A DNA stretch of 64,000 nt from an uncultured Duncaniella sp. (GTDB lineage Bacteria; Bacteroidota; Bacteroidia; Bacteroidales; Muribaculaceae). Numbering within the stretch: position 1 is the stretch's first letter; each line of letters opens with the position of its first letter. The position numbers and the translations under genes were made by a program. Positions 50,055 to 58,828 of this stretch are shown in pieces. The notes under the pieces were generated by a model. The model had not been told where the DNA came from, did no database searches, and was given only the letters and a program-made list of their open reading frames with translations. Location of the stretch: assembly GCA_910586305.1 (NCBI GenBank), contig CAJUGS010000006.1, positions 1 through 64,000 on the forward strand, given 5' to 3'.

Positions 50055-52175
50055 TCAACGGCGCAAGCGGCGGAGCAGGCTGCTGATATACAGGTAGAAG
50101 GTTGACGGGGGAGAAATGAGGTCGGTGGACATCACTTCGGCCATTGTCATGGGCGGTTCGGTGCCGAACTGTCCGGGATAAATGAGTATGAGGTTGGAGC
50201 CGCTGAAGTATCTGTGGAGGTATTCGGGGACTGCGTCCATGTCGCCGTCAAACGACACCGAGGCGCGTCGGGCCGAGACTACTACGAGGAGGTCGTCGTC
50301 GGTCACCACCTGTGACTTGAGCACGAAGTCGTCGTAGCTGCTCACGTCGTCGAACTGTATTCTCACTCCTATGCGGGCCTGTGACAGGACTGTTGTTATC
50401 ATGGGTCTTAGCGAGGGCTCGCACCAGAACACCATTGGGCATCCGGCGTGTCGCCCTATATTGCCGAGAGCTTGCACCCAGCGGCGGAACCCGGTCTCGA
50501 ACTGTGCCTTCTTTGGCACGGCCACGTAGATGCGCTTCATTGTGGAGAGTGGGGCGAAGCAGCGGGTGATGACAATCATGCGGTTGGTGGACTGGAGGAG
50601 GCTCTCGATCTTTCCTCCAAGGAAGGAGTCGATGATGGTGGTGCGACGGTGGAGTCCGATGACCACCTCGGTGATGTCGCGCTCCTCCATTGTGTTTATC
50701 ACACCCGTGATGAAGTTGAGGTCGTATCGCTCGATCGGTGTCAGAGCTACCTCTACTGAGGCTGCTGCTCTCTCGGCCACGTCGAGAGAGTTGCGTCCGA
50801 TGGCGCGGGAGGATGCTGAGTTGTCGTTGCGCACGTGCAGGGCGTAGAAGTCGCCCGGCACCGAAGAGTCGGGGAATCGCATGGCCAGGGCGAGCTCTAC
50901 GATGGGAGCCGAGGTGAGAGGATTGGATATGGCTATGAGTGTGCGCGGGCGGGTGGTTGATTCGTCTCTTGCCATCTCTTCGGCCTCCTTCTCGAGGAGC
51001 TGCACTTTGAGGTGGGAGGCGGCGCGGGCTGTGCCGAGCGAGGAAACGGTGCAGGTGACGAGAATCATCACCACGGTGCCGTTGAGTATCTCCACTCCGA
51101 AGAGTCCCATTCCGTAGCCGATCATCACCACGGCGAGGGCCACGGCTGTGTGGGCGTTGGAGAGCTGGTACATGATGCTGCGGTCCACTCCGGTGAGACG
51201 GAATGTCTTCTGTGTGAGCCATGCTGCAATCCATTTTGTGGCCATGGCTACTGTGCTCATGACAGTGGCTATGTAGAGGGTGTCCCAGCCGTCGGTGACT
51301 ACGCGCAGGTCAATGAGCATACCCACGCCTATCAGGAAGTAGGGTATAAAGAGCGCGTTGCCCACAAACTCGAGGCGCCCCATGAGTGTGGAACGTCCAG
51401 GAATGAAGCGGTTGAGCACAAGGCCGGCGTAGAATGCGCCGAATACACCTTCGATGCCGATCCATTGAGCCGTGGCGGCTGCAAGGAATACCATGAAGAG
51501 TATGTAGACAAACTGCTGTATGCCGTCGTGGTATTTTCGGAAGAAGTAGCGTGTGAGACGCGGATAGAGGTAGAAGATGGCCGCACAGTAGACGGCGAGG
51601 TAGAGGAGTGTGCGCAACAAGGATGAGACTGATCCCTCTCGCTCCACTCCGAGTACTCCTGCAAGCACTATGAGGGATCCGAGCACTGTCACGATGGTGC
51701 CGGCGATGGCTATGATGACGGCCGGGGATTTTGTGACTCCGAATCGGGCCACGATGGGGTAGGCCAGGAGGGTGTGGGCTGCAAACATTGAGGCAAGCAG
51801 GGTGGCCTCCGGAAGAGCCATCCCGAGCACTATGATGGCTGCCGCCGCGCCAAGTACGAGCGGGACTATGAAGGTGAACAGTCCGAAAACCAGTCCTTTG
51901 CGCAGATTCTTGCGCAGATGGTACATATCAATCTCTATCCCCGCGAGAAACATGAGGTAGAGGATGCCCACCTGTCCGAAAACCTCGAAACTCATGTCGC
52001 GGGCAAGCACTCCGAATCCGTTGGGACCTACGGCCACTCCCGCCAGAATCAAGCCTATGACATGGGGAATCTTGAGCCTGTTGAGCAGGAGCGGAGCAAC
52101 TAATATGATGCCCATCACCGTCAGAAATATGGGGACAGGCTGTGAGATGAGCGGCTGAGTATCGAGCAGTGTCAT
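50055..52175 (-). CDS. CPA2-type cation:proton antiporter with USP-like tail
   Basis: 706 residues. The first 400 form about 12 membrane helices of the Na+/H+ exchanger (CPA2, KefB/NapA) family: LKIPHVIGLILAGVAVGP, GILYLMFLAGIEIDMYHL, FGAFYAGLVLNRFIPG and GVGMLIDLRVV. The last 280 residues are cytoplasmic with two stretches resembling universal stress protein domains (LIAISNPLTSAPIVELAL; MKRIYVAVPKKAQFE), likely nucleotide-sensing control of transport. It exchanges Na+ or K+ for protons at the inner membrane; ion choice is not predictable. Its ATG lies 7 bases after the promoter box. Confidence 0.9.
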   Translation of the reverse strand: MTLLDTQPLISQPVPIFLTVMGIILVAPLLLNRLKIPHVIGLILAGVAVGPNGFGVLARDMSFEVFGQVGILYLMFLAGIEIDMYHLRKNLRKGLVFGLFTFIVPLVLGAAAAIIVLGMALPEATLLASMFAAHTLLAYPIVARFGVTKSPAVIIAIAGTIVTVLGSLIVLAGVLGVEREGSVSSLLRTLLYLAVYCAAIFYLYPRLTRYFFRKYHDGIQQFVYILFMVFLAAATAQWIGIEGVFGAFYAGLVLNRFIPGRSTLMGRLEFVGNALFIPYFLIGVGMLIDLRVVTDGWDTLYIATVMSTVAMATKWIAAWLTQKTFRLTGVDRSIMYQLSNAHTAVALAVVMIGYGMGLFGVEILNGTVVMILVTCTVSSLGTARAASHLKVQLLEKEAEEMARDESTTRPRTLIAISNPLTSAPIVELALAMRFPDSSVPGDFYALHVRNDNSASSRAIGRNSLDVAERAAASVEVALTPIERYDLNFITGVINTMEERDITEVVIGLHRRTTIIDSFLGGKIESLLQSTNRMIVITRCFAPLSTMKRIYVAVPKKAQFETGFRRWVQALGNIGRHAGCPMVFWCEPSLRPMITTVLSQARIGVRIQFDDVSSYDDFVLKSQVVTDDDLLVVVSARRASVSFDGDMDAVPEYLHRYFSGSNLILIYPGQFGTEPPMTMAEVMSTDLISPPSTFYLYISSLLRRLRR

Positions 52176-52182
52176 TGTACTG

Positions 52183-52213
52183 CAAAATTACTCAAAACAC
52201 CGCGAAAATGCAA
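52183..52213 (-). promoter_or_regulatory. Promoter of the antiporter gene
   Basis: Minus strand CTTG (52211-52214, TTG core), 20 bases, TAATTTTG (52183-52190). Expected start of transcription is about 4 bases before the ATG. Confidence 0.55.
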
Positions 52214-52221
52214 GAGGGGGG

Positions 52222-53667
52222 TTATTTCCAGCATTCGGTTTTGTCGGCGATTTCGGGGATTGTGCCGGAGCGGTAGACGGGGTCAAGCCCGCGCCGGCGC
52301 TGGTCGGTGTAGTCGGCGAGGAGGCGGAATGCGTATTTGCCGAGGAGCAGTATGGCTGCGAGGTTGCAGAGGGTCATTAGTGCCATTGTGATGTCGGCAA
52401 ATCCCCATACGAGGTCGAGCGACATGATGGCTCCGAGGTAGACTGTGACTGTGACGGCGAGTCGGTAGATGTTGACTGCGAGCCGGCTGTTGCGTATGAA
52501 GCGTATATTGGTCTCGCCATAATAGTAGTTGGCTATGATGCTTGTGAAGGCGAAGAAGAATATGGCTATGCTGATGAAGGTGGATCCGATGCGGTGGCCT
52601 CCTCCAAGGCCTGCGTCGATTGCTGCCTGGGTGAGCACTATTCCGTCGGCTCCGGTTGTGAAGACTCCGCTGCATAGGATGATGAAGGCTGTGGCCGTGC
52701 ACACGAGCATGGTGTCGGTGTAGACTCCGAGTGTCTGTATGAGTCCTTGCTTGACGGGGTGGGTGACTGATGCTGTGGCGGCGGCGTTGGGGGTGGAGCC
52801 TTCTCCGGCTTCGTTGCTGAAGAGTCCGCGCTTGATGCCCATTATCATTGCCGCTCCGAGGGTGCCTGAGGCTGCTTCGCGGAGTCCGAATGCGTTGCTG
52901 ACTATGAGGCTGATTATTTCGGGGAATCGGTTGATGTTCAAGACGATTATGACTATTGCGAGGAGGATGTAGGCGACGGCCATGACGGGGACTACCACCT
53001 GGCTGAAGCGTGATACACGCCGCACTCCGCCGAGGATGATGACGAAGGTGAGGATGGCGAGGGCGCAGGCTGTGGCCTGGCGCGGGATGTTGAAGGATGA
53101 TAGGAGGGCGTCGGAGATGGTGTTGGACTGGACGGTGTTGAATGCGAATCCGAATGTGAGGGTGATGAGGATGGCGAATGTCACTGCCCACCAGCGGTGT
53201 CCGAGTCCTTTCATGATGTAGTAGGCTGGGCCGCCCATGAATGAGCCTTCGCCTTTGACTTTGAATAGCTGTGCGAGTGTTGATTCGACGAAGGCGCTTG
53301 CTCCTCCGAGGAATGCTATGACCCACATCCAGAATACGGCTCCCGGGCCGCCGAGGGTGATGGCTGTGGCTACGCCTGCGAGGTTGCCGGTGCCGACGCG
53401 TGAGGCTATGGAGATGGCGAAGGCCTGGAAGGAGCTTACTGTGCCGTGGTGGGGTTGGTCGGCTTTGCGTGTGTCGTTGTCGCGCTTTCCGGAGCGGGCG
53501 AGCAGTCGGCACATCTCGCCGATCATTCTGAATTGTACTCCGCGTGTGGCTATGGTGAAGTAGATGGCGGCGATGAGAAGCACGCTCACCATGACATAGT
53601 CGGTGAGCACTCCGCTCACCGATGAGACGATGGACTGGAGTTTCAGAGAGATGGCTGTCGTATCCAT
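52222..53667 (-). CDS. Alanine (or glycine):cation symporter, AGCS family
   Basis: 481 residues with about ten membrane helices. It imports alanine or glycine driven by Na+ or H+. Family signatures: AFAISIASRVGTGNLAGVAT near residue 85, GEGSFMGGPAYYIMKG, and the central NEAGEGSTPNAAATASVTHP. The neighbour 46 bases downstream is the antiporter, transcribed in the same direction, which could rebuild the ion gradient the symporter spends; that link is inference. No promoter was recognised upstream. Confidence 0.93.
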   Translation of the reverse strand: MDTTAISLKLQSIVSSVSGVLTDYVMVSVLLIAAIYFTIATRGVQFRMIGEMCRLLARSGKRDNDTRKADQPHHGTVSSFQAFAISIASRVGTGNLAGVATAITLGGPGAVFWMWVIAFLGGASAFVESTLAQLFKVKGEGSFMGGPAYYIMKGLGHRWWAVTFAILITLTFGFAFNTVQSNTISDALLSSFNIPRQATACALAILTFVIILGGVRRVSRFSQVVVPVMAVAYILLAIVIIVLNINRFPEIISLIVSNAFGLREAASGTLGAAMIMGIKRGLFSNEAGEGSTPNAAATASVTHPVKQGLIQTLGVYTDTMLVCTATAFIILCSGVFTTGADGIVLTQAAIDAGLGGGHRIGSTFISIAIFFFAFTSIIANYYYGETNIRFIRNSRLAVNIYRLAVTVTVYLGAIMSLDLVWGFADITMALMTLCNLAAILLLGKYAFRLLADYTDQRRRGLDPVYRSGTIPEIADKTECWK

Positions 53668-53846
53668 TAGTTAGTGGCGCTTTGGAAATGGGTGTATAAA
53701 TCACTAACGTGATGTCACCTCAATATGTTTTATAGTGAGGGGAAGTTTGTGACAAATTTTTGGATATCGGCTAAAACGGCAGGCAGACAATTGCACGCTG
53801 TTGTAGATGCAATTGTCTGCTTGTCGTTGTTGTGAGTATGACAACA

Positions 53847-56216
53847 CTATGGGTGGATGAGTCTTACGTGGAAGATGCCGCCGGCTGTCTGTCCCCGTTC
53901 GCCGGAGAATTTCACGGTTATGTACTGTTTGTCTTTGACGATGTGTGGCGGTATTTCATATTCGATTTCCACGAATTCGTCGGTTTTCCATTTGTTTGCG
54001 GTGTCTTCGGAGGCTATGAGCTGGTCGTCAATGAAGATGTCAAATTTTCGGTTGCCTGTCTCGTTTCCCCAGTATCTTAAGCGCAGTGAGAGGTCGGTGC
54101 GTTGGTCGGTCTTCATTTTGTATGAGAAGTATCCGCCGTCAGATGACGCACGCCAGGGCTCTCCGTTAAAGTTGCCGGCCGACGAGGACTTCAGCTCCAT
54201 GAAATGATCAGCCTCGGGTTGCTGTTCTCCTGTATTTACCGCGTCGACAGTGCGTTTGTCGAGCGCCAGTCTCTTGGCCTCGTCTTTGCGGGCGTTGTCA
54301 CGGTATCTGGCGTATTTTTGGGGAGTCATTGAAAGCCAGTACATGACGTAGCGGGAGTCGTGAATTCTGTAGAATGGTTCAATTTCAATGTTTCTGTCGC
54401 TATGGTCAAAGAGGTTCTCGGCCGAGTAGGTGAGGGTCTTTCCGTTCACAGGCTGCATTGAATTGAGTTTTTTCAGCAAGGAGGAGCGTTTGCCTATAAG
54501 TATCGGAGTGTCGAACACCGATACGAGTTCTCCGCCGGCTATATGTGCCCATCGATGGTCGTCGGCTATCAATCCTTTGAGGGGAGTTCCGTTGTCATAT
54601 CTGGCAGCCATGACGATGGGTCCGCGCAGGATGCTGATGTAGTCGGGGAGATAGTTCAGTTCTTCGATTGTGAATTTCATGGGCATTTCCATCTCCACGA
54701 TATCTCCGTCAGACCATTTGCGGTTCAATTCAATGTATGATGATGGCCCGGAGTTGGTTTTGATTTGCTTGCCGTTGACTTTCACCATGACATTGTCGCT
54801 CCACGCCGGATGTCGCAGGCGCATACTGAATTCTGTGGGCTCACAGACGTTGACGGTGATTTTGGTGTTGCCATTTTCGGGGAACGAGGTGTGTTGTGTC
54901 AGCTTCACGCCCTTGCTTTTCCAGTCAAGGACGGAGGGTATGAAGAGGTTTACCCAGAGTGAGTCTTTCTTATGCGTGTAGATGAACTGGCCGTATTTTC
55001 CGTGGTTTTCCATTCCTGTTCCGACACAACACCACATGGCGCAATTGGGCTTGGAGTATACGCGATAGTGTCCGGGCCTTGCTGATGTGAAATAGACGTA
55101 GCCTCCATGTTCGGGGTGCTGCGATGATAGGATGTGGTTGTAGAGGGCTCTTTCGTAGAAGTCGGCATAACGTGCCTCGGGCGACATTCTGAAGAGGCCC
55201 TCGGTCAGTTTGAGCATATTGTTGGTGTTGCACGTTTCGGGGCCTTCTCTTTCGTCCACATAGCTTTTTGCGTCGGCCTTTGAGGCAAAATGTTCACGTC
55301 GGCTGTTTCCTCCGATTGAGAGTGAACGGTTGTTTACAACTGTTTCCCAGAAGAATCGTGATGCGGTATCATATTTTTCGTCTGAGGCAAGTTCGGCGAT
55401 ACGTTGGAATCCGACTACTTTCGGCACTTGTGTGTTCGCGTGTCGGTTGTCGAGGTTGTCGGTGCCTCTGAGCATATCGTCAAATAACTGGTGGTGTGTG
55501 AAACGTCGTGCCGCGTCGAGATATTTCTTGTCACCCGTTATTGCGTAGGCGTCGGCATACACTTCGTTCATTCCGCCGAATTCGCAGTCAAGCATCGACT
55601 CCATCTGTTGGTCTGTGAGGTTGGCGATGACCTTTAGACCCCAGTCGCACATTCCGAGAAATAGATTGAGTCCGACTTTTGAGTCGGCATATACCCAGCT
55701 GTCGCGTAGTCCGGCATATATTTTATGGATATTGTACCATGGAACCCAGTAGTCCCATACCTTTCCCGCATTGCCATCGGATATGGCTTTCCATAACGGG
55801 TCTCCGTTAGGAAGTCCTCCGACATATCCGTCGCCTCGCGCTACGGCACACATCGAGAGCTGTGAGAGCATATAGTCCATGCGTTCTTTAAATTTGGGCC
55901 TGCCGGTTGCCGCATAGTGTATTGCAAGTGCTGAAAGGTAGTGTCCGCCAATATGGCCGTCAAGACCATCCCAATTGCTGAAGCTTTCTCCTTTAGGCTC
56001 AAGACCGGCTGCCTTGAGATACGGGGCGAGAAGTCGGTCGGTGTCGTAGCTCAGAAGAACGTCGGCGTTGAGATGCATTGCGTTGGAAAAAGGACTGTCC
56101 AACAATGTGATATCCGATAGTGGAAACTCGTTGTCATATAGTTTCTCTTGAGACGACGCCTCAGGAATCAGTCCTGTGGCTAAAATAATGGGGATAAAAT
56201 ATCGGATGATATTCAT
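53847..56216 (-). CDS. Exported GH127-family glycoside hydrolase (beta-L-arabinofuranosidase type)
   Basis: 789 residues with a signal peptide (about 1-22). The (alpha/alpha)6 domain of GH127 (formerly DUF1680) shows LSDITLLDSPFSNAMHLNAD, NWDGLDGHIGGHYLSALA, VWDYWVPWYNIHKIYAGLRD, and GPETCNTNNMLKLTEGL. The zinc/nucleophile site is intact: Glu and Cys in PETCN, and the Cys pair in NCAMWCCVGTGMENHG, as in HypBA1. A beta-sandwich and a C-terminal DUF6805-like domain follow. It probably frees L-arabinose from plant glycans in the periplasm. It is alone, with no SusC/SusD or regulator, and AT-richer than its neighbours (38% GC over 54361-54420). Confidence 0.92.
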   Translation of the reverse strand: MNIIRYFIPIILATGLIPEASSQEKLYDNEFPLSDITLLDSPFSNAMHLNADVLLSYDTDRLLAPYLKAAGLEPKGESFSNWDGLDGHIGGHYLSALAIHYAATGRPKFKERMDYMLSQLSMCAVARGDGYVGGLPNGDPLWKAISDGNAGKVWDYWVPWYNIHKIYAGLRDSWVYADSKVGLNLFLGMCDWGLKVIANLTDQQMESMLDCEFGGMNEVYADAYAITGDKKYLDAARRFTHHQLFDDMLRGTDNLDNRHANTQVPKVVGFQRIAELASDEKYDTASRFFWETVVNNRSLSIGGNSRREHFASKADAKSYVDEREGPETCNTNNMLKLTEGLFRMSPEARYADFYERALYNHILSSQHPEHGGYVYFTSARPGHYRVYSKPNCAMWCCVGTGMENHGKYGQFIYTHKKDSLWVNLFIPSVLDWKSKGVKLTQHTSFPENGNTKITVNVCEPTEFSMRLRHPAWSDNVMVKVNGKQIKTNSGPSSYIELNRKWSDGDIVEMEMPMKFTIEELNYLPDYISILRGPIVMAARYDNGTPLKGLIADDHRWAHIAGGELVSVFDTPILIGKRSSLLKKLNSMQPVNGKTLTYSAENLFDHSDRNIEIEPFYRIHDSRYVMYWLSMTPQKYARYRDNARKDEAKRLALDKRTVDAVNTGEQQPEADHFMELKSSSAGNFNGEPWRASSDGGYFSYKMKTDQRTDLSLRLRYWGNETGNRKFDIFIDDQLIASEDTANKWKTDEFVEIEYEIPPHIVKDKQYITVKFSGERGQTAGGIFHVRLIHP

Positions 56217-56306
56217 GGTTATAGTGGATTATATTACAGTTTTCCAGCCAACAGACATAAGATGCTTTTTCCTAAAACAGTTTTCCCTCAGATGTATGGC
56301 GTATGA

Positions 56307-56486
56307 CGGTTTTCCCCAAAAAAAAGCACTGCCAGATGTCTGGTCCTATTGGGCGATCGAGTTGCGATAAATGTTGAAAAGGTATTGATTGGAAGAAGAG
56401 TTCTGCCGACTCTTCTACATGGGGAGAATCCGGTTTATATAAGTGATTTGGACAAAGTTACTGAAATTATTTCTATGTTGCAATAG
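56307..56486 (+). pseudogene. Possible gene remnant, C-terminal fragment
   Basis: Between the GH127 gene and the formate/nitrite channel the plus strand has an open frame from just after a TGA (56304-56306) to a TAG (56484-56486). It has no ATG except near its end. Its translation reads like a real protein C-terminus: LGDRVAINVEKVLIGRRVLP, then LLHGENPVYISDLDKVTEII. I do not recognise the family. The 406-base gap has nothing else but the hairpin at 56563. It may be what is left of a gene cut when the GH127 segment arrived. Confidence 0.4.
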
Positions 56487-56562
56487 TTTTTCTGTGTCTG
56501 TGGTGTTTTTCTTGTCCGGATATCGGGGAGGGAGGTGCGGGATGTGATGGGGGGTAGATGCA

Positions 56563-56595
56563 GTTTGGGCAAACTCTCCAAGAGCTTGCCCAAAC
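56563..56595 (-). terminator. Terminator-like hairpin after the FNT gene
   Basis: A perfect 10-base stem (56563-56572 with 56586-56595) with an inner CTCT/AGAG stem, 28 bases past the stop at 56623. No T run. Confidence 0.55.
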
Positions 56596-56622
56596 GATTG
56601 TTGTGATTATTTGATGCAGGGA

Positions 56623-57417
56623 TTATTGTCGTGTGCGGTGGAGGTAGGTGTGTATGGCTCCGACGAGGAGTGCGCCTCCGATGATGTTTCCGATTGTCGA
56701 TGGAATGAAGTTGGCTGTTATTGACTGCATTACTGTTACGTTGGCCCCTTCGAGTATTCCGGCGGGGATGAAGAACATATTGGCTATGCAGTGTTCGTAG
56801 CCGAGTGCGACGAAGGCCATCACCGGCAGCCAGCATCCGAGGGCTTTCTCGAAGAGGGTTTTGCCTGAGAGTGCGAGCCAGACGGCGAGGCATACACACC
56901 AGTTGGCGCCTATTCCTTTGAGGAGTACTGTGAGGAATGGCATTGATACTTTGGCTTCGGCTACGCGTATTATGGCTGCGTGCCACGGGTCGGCGGCTGT
57001 GAGTCCGCATCGGTAGACCATGAAATATGTGAAGAGGAGTGCTCCGACGAGGTTGCCGACATATACGAGTGTCCAGTTGAGGAGGATGGTGCGTGCCGAG
57101 TGGCGACGGCCTATGTAGGATGGTATGAGCAGAGCGTTGTTGCCTGTGAATAGCTCGGCTCCGAGCACTACGACAAGTATGAGTCCGATGGGGAAGGCCG
57201 CTCCCGACAGTAGTCGTTGTAGCGATGGGTTGCCGTCCATCATTTCGGGGAAGCCCCATCCGAGGATTACGGAGAGTATGCCTCCGAGTGATATGTAGGC
57301 TCCGGCCATAACTGCCGCTACAAGGAGCCTGCTGACGGATGATGTTGTGAGACGTGCTTTGTTTTCGCCTGCGTTTGCGGCGGCTTCGGTGATTTGGGGC
57401 GGTGTGAGGATTCTCAT
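56623..57417 (-). CDS. Formate/nitrite transporter family channel
   Basis: 264 residues with six membrane helices of the FocA/NirC fold, a pentameric channel for formate, nitrite or a similar small anion. Family blocks: AGAYISLGGILSVI, VVVLGAELFTGNNALLI, LLNWTLVYVGNLVGALLF, KGIGANWCVCLAVWLALSGK, and FFIPAGILEGANVTVMQSI. The conserved pore histidine lies in GYEHCIANMFF. The frame is open 39 codons upstream within the exonuclease gene; MRILTPPQITEAA at 57417 overlaps that gene's stop by 4 bases and is preferred. Confidence 0.92.
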   Translation of the reverse strand: MRILTPPQITEAAANAGENKARLTTSSVSRLLVAAVMAGAYISLGGILSVILGWGFPEMMDGNPSLQRLLSGAAFPIGLILVVVLGAELFTGNNALLIPSYIGRRHSARTILLNWTLVYVGNLVGALLFTYFMVYRCGLTAADPWHAAIIRVAEAKVSMPFLTVLLKGIGANWCVCLAVWLALSGKTLFEKALGCWLPVMAFVALGYEHCIANMFFIPAGILEGANVTVMQSITANFIPSTIGNIIGGALLVGAIHTYLHRTRQ

Positions 57418-58055
57418 GCCTGCTCGGGGTGGGTTGGAACTACGATGTAGGGTGAATTCTCGGGGTTGAAACTGTGGCTTTTGAGGAGGTTGTAGATGCG
57501 CAGGCAGGCCCATGCGTCGATGGATGCGTAGCACATCTGCGAGGGGGTGAGGGTGGCGGCTTCCCAGTTGGTGAGTCTCTGGCTTTTGGATATGCGTCCG
57601 CCGAAGAGGATGCCGTATATCTTCTGAAGGCTCATGTCGGATATGTGGAAGCGGCGGACGAGGTCCTGAAGCTCCACGAAGTTGGCGGGCTCGAATTCAC
57701 ATATCCTGTGGAGCACGTGGAAGTCGTCTTTGAGCGATAGCCCTACCTTTATTACATCGTCACACTCCATGAACTCTTTGAGTTCGGGAGGGAATCCTAT
57801 CTTGTTGAGACGGAACAGGTAGGAGTGGTCTTCGGTGGCTACCTGGATCAGCGAGACCTTGTTGGTCATGCCCTTGCGGAAGTTGGGCTTTGTCTCGGTA
57901 TCGAAGCCCACGGCCTGCCTTGAGCGTAGAAATCTGACGGCGTCAGCCACATCGGCTGTATTGTCGATGACGGTTATAGCCCCGTCGAACCCCACGGTGG
58001 GGAGCTCGGCAAGCTGTTGTTTTGTTATGGCTATGTTTAACGGTTCGCTATCCAT
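57414..58055 (-). CDS. RNase D-like 3'-5' exonuclease
   Basis: 213 residues of the DEDD exonuclease superfamily. The Exo I motif is AVGFDTETKPNFRKG (Asp and Glu), Exo II is KVGLSLKDDFHVLHRI, and Exo III is MCYASIDAWACLRIY with the tyrosine/aspartate pair of the DEDDy type. No HRDC domain follows, so it is the short form; target (RNA or DNA) is uncertain. It starts at ATG 58055 after a promoter box; a TTG three bases upstream is also in frame. The FNT gene overlaps its stop. Confidence 0.9.
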   Translation of the reverse strand: MDSEPLNIAITKQQLAELPTVGFDGAITVIDNTADVADAVRFLRSRQAVGFDTETKPNFRKGMTNKVSLIQVATEDHSYLFRLNKIGFPPELKEFMECDDVIKVGLSLKDDFHVLHRICEFEPANFVELQDLVRRFHISDMSLQKIYGILFGGRISKSQRLTNWEAATLTPSQMCYASIDAWACLRIYNLLKSHSFNPENSPYIVVPTHPEQA

Positions 58056-58077
58056 CAAGAGATTGAAAAATTTGGTG

Positions 58078-58085
58078 CAAAATTA
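58078..58085 (-). promoter_or_regulatory. Promoter -7 box of the exonuclease-FNT unit
   Basis: TAATTTTG on the minus strand, about 20 bases before the ATG at 58055. No exact TTTG at -33. Confidence 0.5.
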
Positions 58086-58189
58086 CGCAATTCTCCGGAA
58101 AAAACCTAATCATTGTTTCCGGCACCGTGTGGCGACGGGGTGTTTTGCCGCCTGATGCGGGCCGGAGGAAGTGGTGGATGTGGTGTGGG

Positions 58190-58828
58190 TCAGAGTGAGG
58201 GGATGACTGCAAAGTGTGAGCCGGGGAAGTGGCGGGCTGTGTAGCGGCGGATGAATTCGCGAGTGTCGTCGGCTATCACGGCGTCGGTGTCGAAGTGTGA
58301 GTTGTATATCACCGCGGCCAGCTCTATGCCTCTCGACTTGATGGCTTCGAGCGACAGGATGGTGTGGTTGATGCTTCCGAGTATGCCGTTGGTGACGAGT
58401 ATGAGCGGCAGGTGGCGTGTGGTCACGTAATCGATCGAGAAAAAGTCGTCGGTGACCGGCACCATCAGTCCTCCGGCTCCTTCGACGAGCACTATGTCGT
58501 AGCGGGAGGCAAGTATGGCCGTTGAGCGGTCGGCGAGCGTGAGGTCGATTTCACGTCCGTCTATCCTTGCGGCGAGCTGGGCTGAAGCGGGGTATGAGAA
58601 TATGATGGGTGATGTGGTGAGGTCGGTGTCCTCGGGGAGCATCCCTGTGCCCATGATGCGCCGGTGTAGCTCGATGTCTTCGGAGTAGCCGGTGTTGCCG
58701 GTCTGGATGAACTTCTGGGTGACGACGCTTTTGCCCTGTTCCATGAGGTGGCGGGCTATATAGCCTGTGGCGTAGCTTTTGCCGGCATCGGTGTCTATGC
58801 CTGAGACGAAATAGACGTTTTTGTTCAT
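58190..58828 (-). CDS. bioD: Dethiobiotin synthetase BioD
   Basis: BioD closes the ureido ring of dethiobiotin from diaminopelargonate, CO2 and ATP. 212 residues: Walker A FVSGIDTDAGKSYATGYIA, KFIQTGNTGYSEDIELH, VLVEGAGGLMVPV with the Mg ligand, and LILVTNGILGSINHTIL. Full length. Its start overlaps the bioGC stop by 4 bases; last gene of the bio operon as seen here. Confidence 0.95.
   Translation of the reverse strand: MNKNVYFVSGIDTDAGKSYATGYIARHLMEQGKSVVTQKFIQTGNTGYSEDIELHRRIMGTGMLPEDTDLTTSPIIFSYPASAQLAARIDGREIDLTLADRSTAILASRYDIVLVEGAGGLMVPVTDDFFSIDYVTTRHLPLILVTNGILGSINHTILSLEAIKSRGIELAAVIYNSHFDTDAVIADDTREFIRRYTARHFPGSHFAVIPSL

Noticed and set aside
52283..53704. 473-codon frame overlapping the AGCS symporter on the same strand
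   Set aside because: Composition is Arg/His/Pro-rich nonsense typical of a shifted frame, while the symporter frame has clear family motifs.
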